A stretch of 64,000 bases of DNA, taken from Paractinoplanes brasiliensis (GTDB lineage Bacteria; Actinomycetota; Actinomycetes; Mycobacteriales; Micromonosporaceae). Made by a program: the position numbers and the translations under genes. Shown in pieces: positions 26,154 to 36,970 of this stretch. Numbering within the stretch: position 1 is the first letter of the stretch; each line of letters opens with the position of its first letter. Below the pieces are notes generated by a model, which was given only the letters and a program-made list of their open reading frames with translations, had not been told where the DNA came from and ran no database searches. Location: contig NZ_SNWR01000002.1 in assembly GCF_004362215.1 (NCBI RefSeq), forward strand, positions 2,232,001-2,296,000. Direction: 5' to 3'.

Positions 26154-26182
26154 ATTGCTCGCTATAGCGGAGGGAGAAGTCC

Positions 26183-27013
26183 ATGAGGACTTGGTTCATC
26201 ACGGGTGGGACGCCCGGAGGGTTCGGCCTGGTCTATGCCGAGGCCGCGCTGGCACAGGGCGATCAGGTGGTGGTGACCGCGCGCCGGCCCGATGAACTGC
26301 GGCAATGGGCTGAGCCGCACGGCGACCGGGCGCTGGTTCTCCAGCTCGATGTCACCGATGCCGACCAGGTGCGGGCGGCGGTCAAGACGGCAGAGGAACG
26401 ATTCGGCGGGATCGACGTGCTGGTCAACAACGCGGGCCGTGGCTGGTACGGCTCGATCGAGGGGGCCCCGGACGAGACGATCCGCCGCACGTTCGACCTC
26501 AACCTGTTCGCCGTGGTCGAGGTGATCCGCGCGGTCCTGCCAGGTATGCGGGCCCGCGGCGACGGCTGGATCGTGAACATGTCGTCGGTGGCAGGCCTCG
26601 TCGGCGCACAGGGGTTCGGCTATTACTCGGCGGCGAAGTTCGCTCTCGAGGGACTGTCGGAGACACTGCGCCAGGAAGTTGAGCCCTTCGGTGTGCGCGT
26701 GCTCGTCGTGGAGCCGGGAGCGTTCCGTACCAGTGCCTTCTCCTACTTCCAGAACGAGCCCGTCAGCGAGACCGTCGACGCCTATGTGCCGATGGTCGAG
26801 GGCGTCAAGGCGGCGTTCGTGGCGCACAGCGGCAAGCAGGAGGGCGACCCTGAGCGCGGAGTGCAGGCCGTGATCAGCGCGATGAACGCTCCCGTTCCGC
26901 CGCACCGGATCGTGCTCGGCAACTCCGGCTACGACGTCATCGTCGCGATGCATGAGAACGCGCTCGCGGAGCTGCGCGCGAACGAGAAGCTCTCGCGCAG
27001 TGCGGACTTCTGA
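26183..27013 (+). CDS. Short-chain dehydrogenase/reductase
   Basis: 276 residues, classical SDR. Cofactor loop TGGTPGGFG at residues 8-16 (slightly atypical TGxxxGxG), NNAG at about 85, catalytic Ser in NMSSVAG and YxxxK in GYYSAAK. A GGAGGGA ribosome site precedes the ATG at 26183. The inferred reaction is NAD(P)H-dependent reduction or oxidation of a small carbonyl or alcohol. The divergent TetR gene suggests induction by substrate or by a xenobiotic. Confidence 0.92.
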   Translation: MRTWFITGGTPGGFGLVYAEAALAQGDQVVVTARRPDELRQWAEPHGDRALVLQLDVTDADQVRAAVKTAEERFGGIDVLVNNAGRGWYGSIEGAPDETIRRTFDLNLFAVVEVIRAVLPGMRARGDGWIVNMSSVAGLVGAQGFGYYSAAKFALEGLSETLRQEVEPFGVRVLVVEPGAFRTSAFSYFQNEPVSETVDAYVPMVEGVKAAFVAHSGKQEGDPERGVQAVISAMNAPVPPHRIVLGNSGYDVIVAMHENALAELRANEKLSRSADF

Positions 27014-27189
27014 CTTGCGCCCGCGCATGTCCAGGCCGACGTGACACCTGACCGGCGACTCGAACTGATCACCGCGAAGCACGGCCCGTGACGGGTCGCC
27101 GCCGGCATCGCCACCGCGCGGCTGAGGGTTTGCGGCGACATGCCAGCACGCGCCCGCGTCCTGGCTGCCGAGAAAACAGGAGAACAGCA

Positions 27190-27513
27190 ATGAACGACAT
27201 CGCTCTTCCCAAGGCTGTCGAGACCTTCATCGCGGCCACCAACGCCCACGACGCGACCGCGCTGGCCGCGGTCTTCGGCGACAGGGCCACCGTGCACGAC
27301 GACGGGAAAACCTGGGCCGGCGAGGCCGAGATCCACGAGTGGATCCAGGGACACCTGATCGACCCCAAGATCGTGCTCACACCGATCTCGTTCGCGGGCG
27401 ACCGGCTGGTGGCATCCGGCGACGGCGACTTCCCCGGCGGGCCCCTGTCCTTCGCGTTCGTGTTCGGCATCAAGGACAACCAGGTCACCGACCTCGCGAT
27501 CGATCCCGTCTGA
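27190..27513 (+). CDS. SnoaL-like/NTF2-fold protein
   Basis: 107 residues. The single domain matches the SnoaL/limonene epoxide hydrolase-like fold: VETFIAATNAHDATALAAVFGDRATVHDDG, then WIQGHLIDPKIVLTPISF, and a C-terminal strand FVFGIKDNQVTDLAI. I chose the ATG at 27190, with AGGAGA upstream. It follows the SDR gene by 176 bp and may be part of the same TetR-controlled unit. Enzyme activity is not certain; many members are only binding proteins. Confidence 0.8.
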   Translation: MNDIALPKAVETFIAATNAHDATALAAVFGDRATVHDDGKTWAGEAEIHEWIQGHLIDPKIVLTPISFAGDRLVASGDGDFPGGPLSFAFVFGIKDNQVTDLAIDPV

Positions 27514-27520
27514 TTCGTCA

Positions 27521-27554
27521 CCGGCCGGGGCGGCCTGCGGACTGCCCCGGCCGG
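27521..27554. terminator. Bidirectional hairpin terminator
   Basis: Perfect 11-bp stem CCGGCCGGGGC / GCCCCGGCCGG with a 12-nt loop, placed between the convergent SnoaL and GGDEF-EAL genes. Confidence 0.75.
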
Positions 27555-27573
27555 AAACGGGGAAGCAGCCAGG

Positions 27574-30204
27574 TCACAGTGCCGCGGGGGCCTGCACGGC
27601 TGTGTGCATGTCGGCTGCGCACATGGGCCGGGCGAAATAGAAGCCCTGGGCCCGGTCGTAGCCCAGGGCGGCCATCCGGCCGGCCTGCTCGGCGGTCTCC
27701 ACGCCCTCGGCCACGGCCTGCACGGCGAAGGCGCGAGCCATCTGGGCCACCGCGTCGGCGATGGCGTCCGACCCGCCGCTGTCCGGCACGAAAGAGCGGT
27801 CCAGCTTGATCTGGTGCACCGGGCAGGTGGCGAGCAGGCTGAGCGTCGACGCCCCCGTGCCGAAGTCGTCCAGCGACAGCCGTACGCCCAGATCGCGCAG
27901 CCCTTGCAGGTTCTCGGCGGTCGCGCCGCCGCCGACCGCGACCGACTCGGTGATCTCGACGGTCAGGCGGTGGGCGGGCAGCCCGCTGTCGCGCAGGGCG
28001 GCCGCCACCACGTCGGGGAAGCCGGCCTCGCGCAGCTGCCGCGCCGACACGTTGACCGACACGGTGAGTGAAGCCGGCCAGCTCGCCGCCTCGCGGGTCG
28101 CGGCGTTCAGGACCCAGGCGCCGAGCGGGACGATCAGGCCACTCTGCTCCGCGGTCTCGATGAACGCGCCCGGCCCGACCAGCCCGTCGACCGGGTGCTG
28201 CCAGCGCACCAGGGCCTCCGCTCCGGTGATCCGCCCGTCCGGCAGCGTCACCACCGGTTGGAAGAAGACCACCATCTGGTCCTCCAGGATCCCCGTACGC
28301 AGGGCGGCCGCGCGCCGGTTGCGTTCGGCGCCGCGGGCCTCCATGCCGGGCCGGTAACGTTCGAAGCCGCCCTCGCCCCGTTCCTTGGCCTCGTACATCG
28401 CGATGTCGGCCTGGCGCAGCAGGTCACCGGCGTTGTCGCCGCCGTGCCCGTCGACCACGCCGAAACTGGCCCGCACGGTCATCGGCTCGCCGTCGATGAT
28501 CACCGTCTCCAGCAGGCTCGCCACGATCCGGGTCAGCACCTGGTCGACGTCGGTGCGGTCGGGCCCGTCGAAGAGGATCGCGAACTCGTCGCCGCCCAGC
28601 CGGGCCACCGTGTCGACCGGCCGTACGCAGGCTCGCATCCGCTCGGCCACGTGCACCAGCAACGCGTCCCCGCTGGCGTGCCCCAGGGTGTCGTTGACGA
28701 GCTTGAAGTCGTCGAGGTCGACCAGCACGATGCTGATTGTCTGGTCGGGCCGGGCGCGGGTGACCGCGGCGGTGACCCGCTCGCCGAACAGGGCCCGGTT
28801 GGCCAGGCCGGTCAGGACGTCGTGGCTGGCCTCGTAGCTGAGCCGCGCCTGCACGTGCCGGGTCTCGGTGATGTCCCGCGCGTTGCTGACGACCCCGCCC
28901 ACGCTGGGTTCGCCGGTCAGGTTCGCGCTGATCACCTCGAGCCAGCGGTACGTGCCGTCGGTGTGCCGCAGCCGCATCTGATAGGTCGCCGTGTTGCCGG
29001 GCGCGGCCGACACGGCGGTGAACCGCTCGGCCACCAGGGCCTGGTCGTCCGGGTGGACCCGGGTCATCAGGGTGGTGCCGATCATGTCGTCGGGGTCCGA
29101 GCCGAGCACACCGCGCGCGGCCGGGCTGGCGTAGGTGAGCCGGCCGCCGGGCGCGGCGATGGTCACCATGTCGGTCGAGTTCTGCACCAGCCGCCGGAAC
29201 CGCTCCTCCTGGACGCCGATCCGGTTGAGCAGGGCGTCGTTCTGCCGGAACGCGATCAGCTGGCGTACCACCACGAGCACGGTCAGCGTGACGGCGACCC
29301 CGTCGATCAGCATGCCGTTGCCGCTGCCCCGGACGTTGTCGTAGAGCACCATCGAGTCGACCGCCGCGATGGCCACGTACGGCATCCGGCTGTAGCCCCG
29401 CGGCGCCCGTTGCGGCCGGCCGCCGGCAGCGGTGTCGACCATCTGCATGCGTGCGCCGACCGCGGCCACGTAGGCAGCCAAAGGCAGCACGAGCGTGAGC
29501 AGTTCGATCGCTGTCTCGCGCGGGTCGAGGAAGCTGATCGCCGAGCCCAGCCCGCCGATCAGCGCAGACGCCCCGATCCAGTACAGCCCGCGCCGGGCGA
29601 ACGAGTCGACCCCGGAGAGCACGACCTTGGCCGCCAGGTAGACGCCGTTGAGGCCGGCGGCCATGACCACGATCGCGGCGAGCACCCGCGACGCCGTCAC
29701 CCGGCCGTCGGTGAACTGGTACGACGCGGCGAAGTGCCAGATGAGCAGGCCCGCCGCGGCCGTCAGCGTGCCCAGGTCGAGCCACATGCCGAGCTTGCGG
29801 GCGCGGCCGCGGACGCTGAGCGGCAGGCCCAGCAGCGGCCAGGTGAGCAGGAAACCGCCGATCAGGTGCAGCACCACCGAGACGGGCACCAGCCAGTCCC
29901 CGGCGCCCAGCTCGGACGCGATCCGCAGGACGGCCACGGCGGTGAAGAACGAGGTGCCGACCTGGACCGACCACCAGAAGCGCCGCACTACGGGCGGCGA
30001 CGCCGGATCGGTGTGCACCCGCCGGGACAGCCACTGCGTGAGCGCAATGATCCCGATCATCGGCAGCCAGTTCACCGGCGACGGCCAGAGCGGGCCGGTG
30101 ACCTGCTGCGTGACGAAGAGGACCGCGTTGACGACGGTCAGCGCCGTGACGGCCCGGAACGCCCGGTCGGCGAAGAGCGGCAGGCGGCCGGGCGTGGTGG
30201 GCAT
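27574..30204 (-). CDS. Membrane GGDEF-EAL protein with PAS domain (c-di-GMP turnover)
   Basis: 876 residues. The N-terminal ~310 residues form about eight to ten transmembrane helices. A PAS domain follows (about 335-450; FRRLVQNSTDMVTIAAPGG, then a PAC-like RDITE). The GGDEF domain (about 455-620) has RLGGDEFAILF intact, so diguanylate cyclase activity is possible. The EAL domain (about 635-870) keeps EALVRW, ITES, DDFGTG, KLDRSF and AEGVET, so phosphodiesterase activity is also possible. Actinobacterial examples of this layout regulate development and cell-surface traits. Which activity dominates cannot be told from sequence. Confidence 0.93.
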   Translation of the reverse strand: MPTTPGRLPLFADRAFRAVTALTVVNAVLFVTQQVTGPLWPSPVNWLPMIGIIALTQWLSRRVHTDPASPPVVRRFWWSVQVGTSFFTAVAVLRIASELGAGDWLVPVSVVLHLIGGFLLTWPLLGLPLSVRGRARKLGMWLDLGTLTAAAGLLIWHFAASYQFTDGRVTASRVLAAIVVMAAGLNGVYLAAKVVLSGVDSFARRGLYWIGASALIGGLGSAISFLDPRETAIELLTLVLPLAAYVAAVGARMQMVDTAAGGRPQRAPRGYSRMPYVAIAAVDSMVLYDNVRGSGNGMLIDGVAVTLTVLVVVRQLIAFRQNDALLNRIGVQEERFRRLVQNSTDMVTIAAPGGRLTYASPAARGVLGSDPDDMIGTTLMTRVHPDDQALVAERFTAVSAAPGNTATYQMRLRHTDGTYRWLEVISANLTGEPSVGGVVSNARDITETRHVQARLSYEASHDVLTGLANRALFGERVTAAVTRARPDQTISIVLVDLDDFKLVNDTLGHASGDALLVHVAERMRACVRPVDTVARLGGDEFAILFDGPDRTDVDQVLTRIVASLLETVIIDGEPMTVRASFGVVDGHGGDNAGDLLRQADIAMYEAKERGEGGFERYRPGMEARGAERNRRAAALRTGILEDQMVVFFQPVVTLPDGRITGAEALVRWQHPVDGLVGPGAFIETAEQSGLIVPLGAWVLNAATREAASWPASLTVSVNVSARQLREAGFPDVVAAALRDSGLPAHRLTVEITESVAVGGGATAENLQGLRDLGVRLSLDDFGTGASTLSLLATCPVHQIKLDRSFVPDSGGSDAIADAVAQMARAFAVQAVAEGVETAEQAGRMAALGYDRAQGFYFARPMCAADMHTAVQAPAAL

Positions 30205-30255
30205 GCCTCAGCATCGGCACCGCCCCGGCCCCCTTGAGTTGCCGGACGGGAGCAG

Positions 30256-31521
30256 TCAGCAGGACGCCTTGCCGTTCAGCCTTTCCGTGCTGTGCCGCTG
30301 GTATCCGACCTCGGCGCCGCCGCGCAGGTACAGGCTGTTGCAGCGGTGGCTGGCCGGGGTGCGGTGGGCGACGAAGCTGGACGTGGTGACCGTGTTGCCG
30401 TCGAACGTGACGTGGCTGAGGTCGCCGTCGAGGATGGGCGGGTCCTGCGAGCCGGTGCTGACGAACGTGTTCCCGGTGAACGAGATCTTGGCCGAGGCGA
30501 TGGCGAAGTTGTTGTCGGTGTGCAGCACCAGGCCGCCGTGCGAGTTGCGGAACTTGTTGTTGCGCAGCCGGATGTTGTCGGCCGAGGAGTCGGCCTGGTC
30601 GGCGCCGATCTCGAGGACACCCTGGGTGTTGGAGCCGGTGCTGTTGTGCACGTGCAGGTTGTCGGCGTAGTTCCACACCTCGACGAAGCCGCCGTCGTGC
30701 CCGTAGTCGTTGCTGGGGGCGCGGCAGTTGGTGCAGTTGCTGTAGCCGATCTCGACGTTGTGCGCCTCGACCAGGAAGCCGACCGCGCCGTAGTCGTCGT
30801 CGCCGCCCGGGGTGTCGCGCACCATGTGCAGGTCGCGAACCGTCACCTTGTCGGCCCATGTGTCCGGCGCCCGGAACTGCACGCCGACACCCGCGTCGTC
30901 GACCTGGCTGGAGCGGACGCCGCTGTTCGAGCCGTGCACCACGATGCCGTTGCGCTTGGCGTTGGTGACCCGGATGTTCTCGACGACCTGGTGCGAACCG
31001 GACAGCAGCACCACGGCCTCGACGTCGGCCGAGCCCCCGTCGATCACCGGCAAGGCCCCCGACCCGTACGCGGTCAGCCTGACGGGTTTGCTCTTGGTGC
31101 CGTCGCCCCGCAGCTGCACCAGCGTCTGCCAGCGGCACCCGCGGGCCAGCCCGACCACCGTCCCGGCGTCGAGCGAGCGTGAGGTGGCGGCGTCGATGGT
31201 GCGCAGCGGGCTCGCCAGGGTGCCCTTGTTGCCGTCGTCACCTTTCCTGCAGTCGACGTGAATGTCGACCTTGACGGGCGCGGCGGCGGTCTTCTTCGGC
31301 GGCGGGGACGTGACGTACACGGCCGGTCCGAGGCTCGGGGCGACGCTGACGGTCACTTGCGGTGACGGCGAGGTCGGGGCCGCGGAGCTGGTGGTCGGCG
31401 CTGCGGTGCTGCTCACGGGCTCGGTCTCGGCGGGCGAGTAGCGGGAGACGGCAAAAGCGCCACTCGCAGTGACCGCCGCGGCGGCGAACACCAGCGGGAG
31501 ACGGAGACGTCGGCTCAGCAT
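30256..31521 (-). CDS. Secreted parallel beta-helix protein
   Basis: 421 residues from the ATG at 31521 (AGGG nine bases upstream). Sec signal peptide MLSRRLRLPLVFAAAAVTASGAFA. A Ser/Thr/Pro-rich segment follows (about 30-90), then a right-handed parallel beta-helix: repeated short strands with Asn-rich turns (ENIRVTNAKRNGIVVHGSNSGVR, NIRLRNNKFRNSHGG). Four or more cysteines suggest disulfides. The fold is shared by polysaccharide lyases and surface hydrolases, but I see no catalytic signature that fixes a substrate. Confidence 0.82.
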   Translation of the reverse strand: MLSRRLRLPLVFAAAAVTASGAFAVSRYSPAETEPVSSTAAPTTSSAAPTSPSPQVTVSVAPSLGPAVYVTSPPPKKTAAAPVKVDIHVDCRKGDDGNKGTLASPLRTIDAATSRSLDAGTVVGLARGCRWQTLVQLRGDGTKSKPVRLTAYGSGALPVIDGGSADVEAVVLLSGSHQVVENIRVTNAKRNGIVVHGSNSGVRSSQVDDAGVGVQFRAPDTWADKVTVRDLHMVRDTPGGDDDYGAVGFLVEAHNVEIGYSNCTNCRAPSNDYGHDGGFVEVWNYADNLHVHNSTGSNTQGVLEIGADQADSSADNIRLRNNKFRNSHGGLVLHTDNNFAIASAKISFTGNTFVSTGSQDPPILDGDLSHVTFDGNTVTTSSFVAHRTPASHRCNSLYLRGGAEVGYQRHSTERLNGKASC

Positions 31522-31628
31522 GGCGGACACCCTAGCGGAACGGTAAGGTTCAAGGTTTTGACCAAGATCGATGCCTGGGTGCTTGTTCGCTCGCAGTGAA
31601 CGCCGGAAGATCCTCGATGCCCCGGAGG

Positions 31629-31647
31629 TTGAGCCGCTCATACTCAA
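31629..31647 (+). promoter_or_regulatory. HAIR element (HspR box) upstream of lon
   Basis: Inverted repeat TTGAG-N9-CTCAA, i.e. TTGAGC-N7-ACTCAA, against the HspR consensus CTTGAGT-N7-ACTCAAG. It ends 17 bp before the lon start codon, close to the position expected for repression. In Streptomyces, lon is a known HspR target. Confidence 0.8.
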
Positions 31648-31664
31648 CCCTTCGGAGGTGCCGG

Positions 31665-33974
<2,310 letters not shown>

Positions 33975-33984
33975 GACCCGCCTG

Positions 33985-34011
33985 CCCGGCCCGCCCTCGA
34001 GGTGGGCCGGG
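33985..34011. terminator. Hairpin after lon
   Basis: Stem CCCGGCCC / GGGCCGGG, 11-nt loop, immediately downstream of the lon stop and before the HAD gene. No T-run, as is common in high-GC genomes. Confidence 0.5.
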
Positions 34012-34024
34012 TAGGGTCGCGCCC

Positions 34025-34717
34025 ATGTCTGACCCCGGAGTGTTCGATGCTGTGCTGTTCGACTGCGACGGGGTCCTGGTGGACTCGGAGAGCATCACCA
34101 ACGGCGTGCTGCGGGAGATGCTGCACGAGCTGGGCTGGCGGATCAGCGCCGAGGACTGTTTCCGGCTGTTCGTCGGGCGGGCGCTGAGCGACGAGACCGC
34201 GATCATCACCGCGCACACCGGGTTCGAGGTGACCGAGGCGTGGCTGGCCGGGTTCCGGGCCCGCCGCAACGAGGCCCTGGCGGCGTCGCTGCAGCCCGTC
34301 CCGGGCGCGGTGGCCGCGGTGCACGAGATCGACACGCTGATGGACGGGCGGATCGCCTGCGCCAGCGGGGCCGACCTGGGCAAGGTGCGGTTGCAGCTGC
34401 GCAAGGTCGGGCTCGGCGAGGTCTTCGCGGGCAAGATGTTCAGCGGCATGGATCAGCCGCGCAGCAAGCCCGCCCCCGACGTCTATCTGGCCGCCGCGGC
34501 ACATCTCGGCGTCGATCCCGTACGGGCTGCTGTTGTCGAGGACACGGTGCCCGGTGTGACGGCCGGCGTGGCGGCGGGCGCGACGGTGTTCGGTTTCTGC
34601 CCGCCCGGCAGCCCGGCCCACCACCCGCCGAAGGCGCTGCTCGACGCGGGCGCCACCCACATCTTCACCAGCATGGCCGAACTGCCCGGGCTGCTCCCGA
34701 CGCCTTCCCGCCGCTGA
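34025..34717 (+). CDS. HAD-superfamily phosphatase (beta-phosphoglucomutase-like)
   Basis: 230 residues. HAD motif I DAVLFDCDGVLVDSE at the N-terminus with both catalytic Asp residues, motif II as CASGAD, Lys of motif III in RSKPAPDVYL, motif IV VVEDTVPGV. A helical cap of about 60 residues sits between motif I and II, as in beta-phosphoglucomutase and phosphoglycolate phosphatase. The substrate is a small phosphomonoester; which one is unknown. Confidence 0.9.
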   Translation: MSDPGVFDAVLFDCDGVLVDSESITNGVLREMLHELGWRISAEDCFRLFVGRALSDETAIITAHTGFEVTEAWLAGFRARRNEALAASLQPVPGAVAAVHEIDTLMDGRIACASGADLGKVRLQLRKVGLGEVFAGKMFSGMDQPRSKPAPDVYLAAAAHLGVDPVRAAVVEDTVPGVTAGVAAGATVFGFCPPGSPAHHPPKALLDAGATHIFTSMAELPGLLPTPSRR

Positions 34718-34751
34718 CGGAAAGTCATACCCTTCGATGCGAGGAGGGGTC

Positions 34752-35561
34752 ATGAAAACTCTTGGCAGGCTTCTGGTGGCGGCGGTGCTGGTGGCGGCGG
34801 GACTCAGCGTTCCCGCCGGTCCGGCCGCGGCGACCGGACATTCCCGATTCAGCGCCCTGGTCTTCTCGAAGACCGCGGCCTTCCGGCACGACTCGATCCC
34901 GGCCGGTGTGGCCGCGATCAAGCAGCTCGGCGCCCGCCACCACTTCCGGGTCGACGCGACCGAGGACGCGGCGGCGTTCACCGACAAGAACCTGAGGCGC
35001 TACGACGTCGTGGTGTGGCTGAGCACCACCGGCGACGTGCTCGACGACACGCAGCAGCGTGCCTTCGAACGCTACATCCGGCGCGGCGGCGGTTACGCGG
35101 GCATCCACGCCGCCTCCGACACCGAGTACGACTGGCCCTGGTACGGGGGACTGGTCGGCGCGTACTTCCGCGACCACCCGGGCAGTGTCAGCCCGCAGTT
35201 CCAGGTCGCCACGCTCAAGGTCCTCAACCACGACACGGCCGCCACCAAGCCGTTGCCGCGGCGCTGGGACCGCGAGGAGGAGTGGTACAACTTCCGCACG
35301 AACCCCCGGCACACCGTACGGGTCCTGACCGAAGTGGACGAGAGCACGTACGACCCGCGCGGCTACAGCCAACCGGGGGGCTCACCCGGCATGGGCCCGC
35401 ACCACCCGATCTCGTGGTGCCAGCCGTACGACGGGGGCCGGGCCTTCTACACCGCCATGGGGCACAAGGCGGAGTACTTCTCGGACCCGCTGCTGCTCGC
35501 CCACATCCTCGGCGGCCTGCGCATGGCAGCCGGCGTGGCCCGCTTCAACTGCGGTCGCTGA
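34752..35561 (+). CDS. Secreted ThuA-like domain protein
   Basis: 269 residues from the ATG at 34752, preceded by GAGGAGG. Sec signal peptide of about 30 residues (MKTLGRLLVAAVLVAAGLSVPAGPAAA). The rest is a ThuA domain, a glutamine-amidotransferase-like fold: ALVFSKTAAFRHDSI, VVVWLSTTGDVLDD, YIRRGGGYAGIHAASDT and the C-terminal HHPISWCQPYDGGRAFYTAMGH. Related secreted proteins accompany trehalose or other carbohydrate use. Activity here is undetermined. Confidence 0.88.
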   Translation: MKTLGRLLVAAVLVAAGLSVPAGPAAATGHSRFSALVFSKTAAFRHDSIPAGVAAIKQLGARHHFRVDATEDAAAFTDKNLRRYDVVVWLSTTGDVLDDTQQRAFERYIRRGGGYAGIHAASDTEYDWPWYGGLVGAYFRDHPGSVSPQFQVATLKVLNHDTAATKPLPRRWDREEEWYNFRTNPRHTVRVLTEVDESTYDPRGYSQPGGSPGMGPHHPISWCQPYDGGRAFYTAMGHKAEYFSDPLLLAHILGGLRMAAGVARFNCGR

Positions 35562-35586
35562 AACCCGCCCGGCCGCGCTGACGCTG

Positions 35587-36096
35587 TCACTGCTTCTGGG
35601 CGACCGCGGCCTCGTACGCCGCCTGCAGTTCGGCGAAAACCGAGGGGGTGCCGGCCGGGCGGGGCACGCCGAGGTGCTGTTCGCGCAACTCGTCCATGAA
35701 CCTGTCCCACAGCTCGGGGCCACCGCGTTCGAGCAGCTCGGCCCGGACGGACAGCTCGTGACTGGCGGGCATGTGCCGGCGCCCCCACGAGCCCAGCGCC
35801 GCGAACACCGGCACGAGCTGGATCCCGGCCTCGGTGAGGCTGTAGCGGATCTTCTGCTTGTGGGTCTCGTCGCCGGTCCGCCACAGCAGGCCGTGCCCGA
35901 CCAGTCGCCGCAGCCGGTCGGCCAGGATGTTGGAGGCGATCCCCTCGACCGAGCCGGTCAGCAGCTCACGGAAGTGGTGCCGGTTGCCGAACATGACGTC
36001 CCGCAGAACAACCAGCGACCAGCGGTCGCCCATCACCTCGACCGCCAGGTTGATCGGGCAGCCCGAGCGGTGTGCGGGCGTTGCTTCGCTGCTCAT
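35587..36096 (-). CDS. HxlR-family transcriptional regulator
   Basis: 169 residues from the ATG at 36096. Winged helix with the HxlR signature C-P-x-N ... VMGDRWSLVVLRDVMFGNRHHFRELLTGSVEGIASNIL. Cys14 precedes the helix-turn-helix as in thiol-sensing family members. The C-terminal 60 residues extend past the usual HxlR length. Divergent from peptidase E with 66 bp between starts, so it may control that gene. Confidence 0.9.
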   Translation of the reverse strand: MSSEATPAHRSGCPINLAVEVMGDRWSLVVLRDVMFGNRHHFRELLTGSVEGIASNILADRLRRLVGHGLLWRTGDETHKQKIRYSLTEAGIQLVPVFAALGSWGRRHMPASHELSVRAELLERGGPELWDRFMDELREQHLGVPRPAGTPSVFAELQAAYEAAVAQKQ

Positions 36097-36162
36097 CGAG
36101 ACCGATGGTAACCTCGCGGTGGCCGATTTCAGTATGCAACCAGTTTCGGACGGGGACGGTTC

Positions 36163-36834
36163 ATGAAACTCCTGCTGACCTCCGGCGGCGTCAGGAACAA
36201 GAGCATCCATGACGCCCTGCTCGACCTGCTGGGCAAGCCGATCGCCGAGTCGTCCGCCCTGTGCATCCCCACCGCGGGTTACGCGCACCCCGGCGGCGCC
36301 GGCCGGGCCTGGAACTTCATCGCCGGCCGCGGGACCGAGTGCCCCATGACCGAGCTGGGCTGGAAGTCGGTGGGCGTGCTCGAGTTGTCGGTGCTGCCCA
36401 GCCTCGACCAGGAGCTGTGGGAGGCCGAGGTCCGAGCCGCCGACGTCCTGCTGGTCAACGGCGGCGACCCGCTGTTCCTGAACTACTGGATGCGCCAGTC
36501 CGGCCTGGCCGCCCTGCTACCCACCCTCACCGACACCGTCTGGGCAGGCCTGAGCGCCGGCAGCATGATCATGGCCCCCCGCATCGGCGACGACTTCGTA
36601 GGCTGGCGCCCCCCTGGCGGCGACGACAGCACCCTGGGCCTGGTCGAATTCTCGATCTTCCCGCACCTGGACCACCCCGACCTCACCGAGAACACCATGG
36701 AAGCCGCCGAGAAGTGGGCCGCCGCCCTCCCCCACCCGGCCTACGCCCTCGACGACGACACAGCCCTCAAAGTCACCAACGGCACGGTCGAGGTCATCAC
36801 CGAGGGCCACTGGAAACACTTCAACGACGACTGA
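36163..36834 (+). CDS. Peptidase E-like serine peptidase (S51 family)
   Basis: 223 residues. The nucleophile elbow GLSAGSM (Ser near residue 128) and LLVNGGDPLFLNYW are typical of the class-I glutamine-amidotransferase-like S51 family, which cleaves dipeptides with N-terminal Asp. It is shorter than cyanophycinase. Divergent HxlR gene upstream. Confidence 0.85.
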   Translation: MKLLLTSGGVRNKSIHDALLDLLGKPIAESSALCIPTAGYAHPGGAGRAWNFIAGRGTECPMTELGWKSVGVLELSVLPSLDQELWEAEVRAADVLLVNGGDPLFLNYWMRQSGLAALLPTLTDTVWAGLSAGSMIMAPRIGDDFVGWRPPGGDDSTLGLVEFSIFPHLDHPDLTENTMEAAEKWAAALPHPAYALDDDTALKVTNGTVEVITEGHWKHFNDD

Positions 36835-36904
36835 CAGCGAGCGCGCCGCCACCGCGCAGCGCCCGAAATGCTCGCTCTTTCCGCTGTGGGATGACACAGA
36901 ATCA

Positions 36905-36934
36905 CCACCTGATCACCACGCTCTCGCCAGGTGG
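36905..36934. terminator. Weak hairpin between convergent genes
   Basis: Seven-base stem CCACCTG / CAGGTGG with a 16-nt loop between peptidase E and the kinase tail. Modest evidence only. Confidence 0.3.
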
Positions 36935-36970
36935 GATTTCCGCGGTTGGAAATGGGAAACGAAAAGGCCG

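Noticed and set aside
28424..31138. 904-codon minus-strand frame across two genes
   Set aside because: Shadow of the GGDEF-EAL and beta-helix genes in another frame; no domain.
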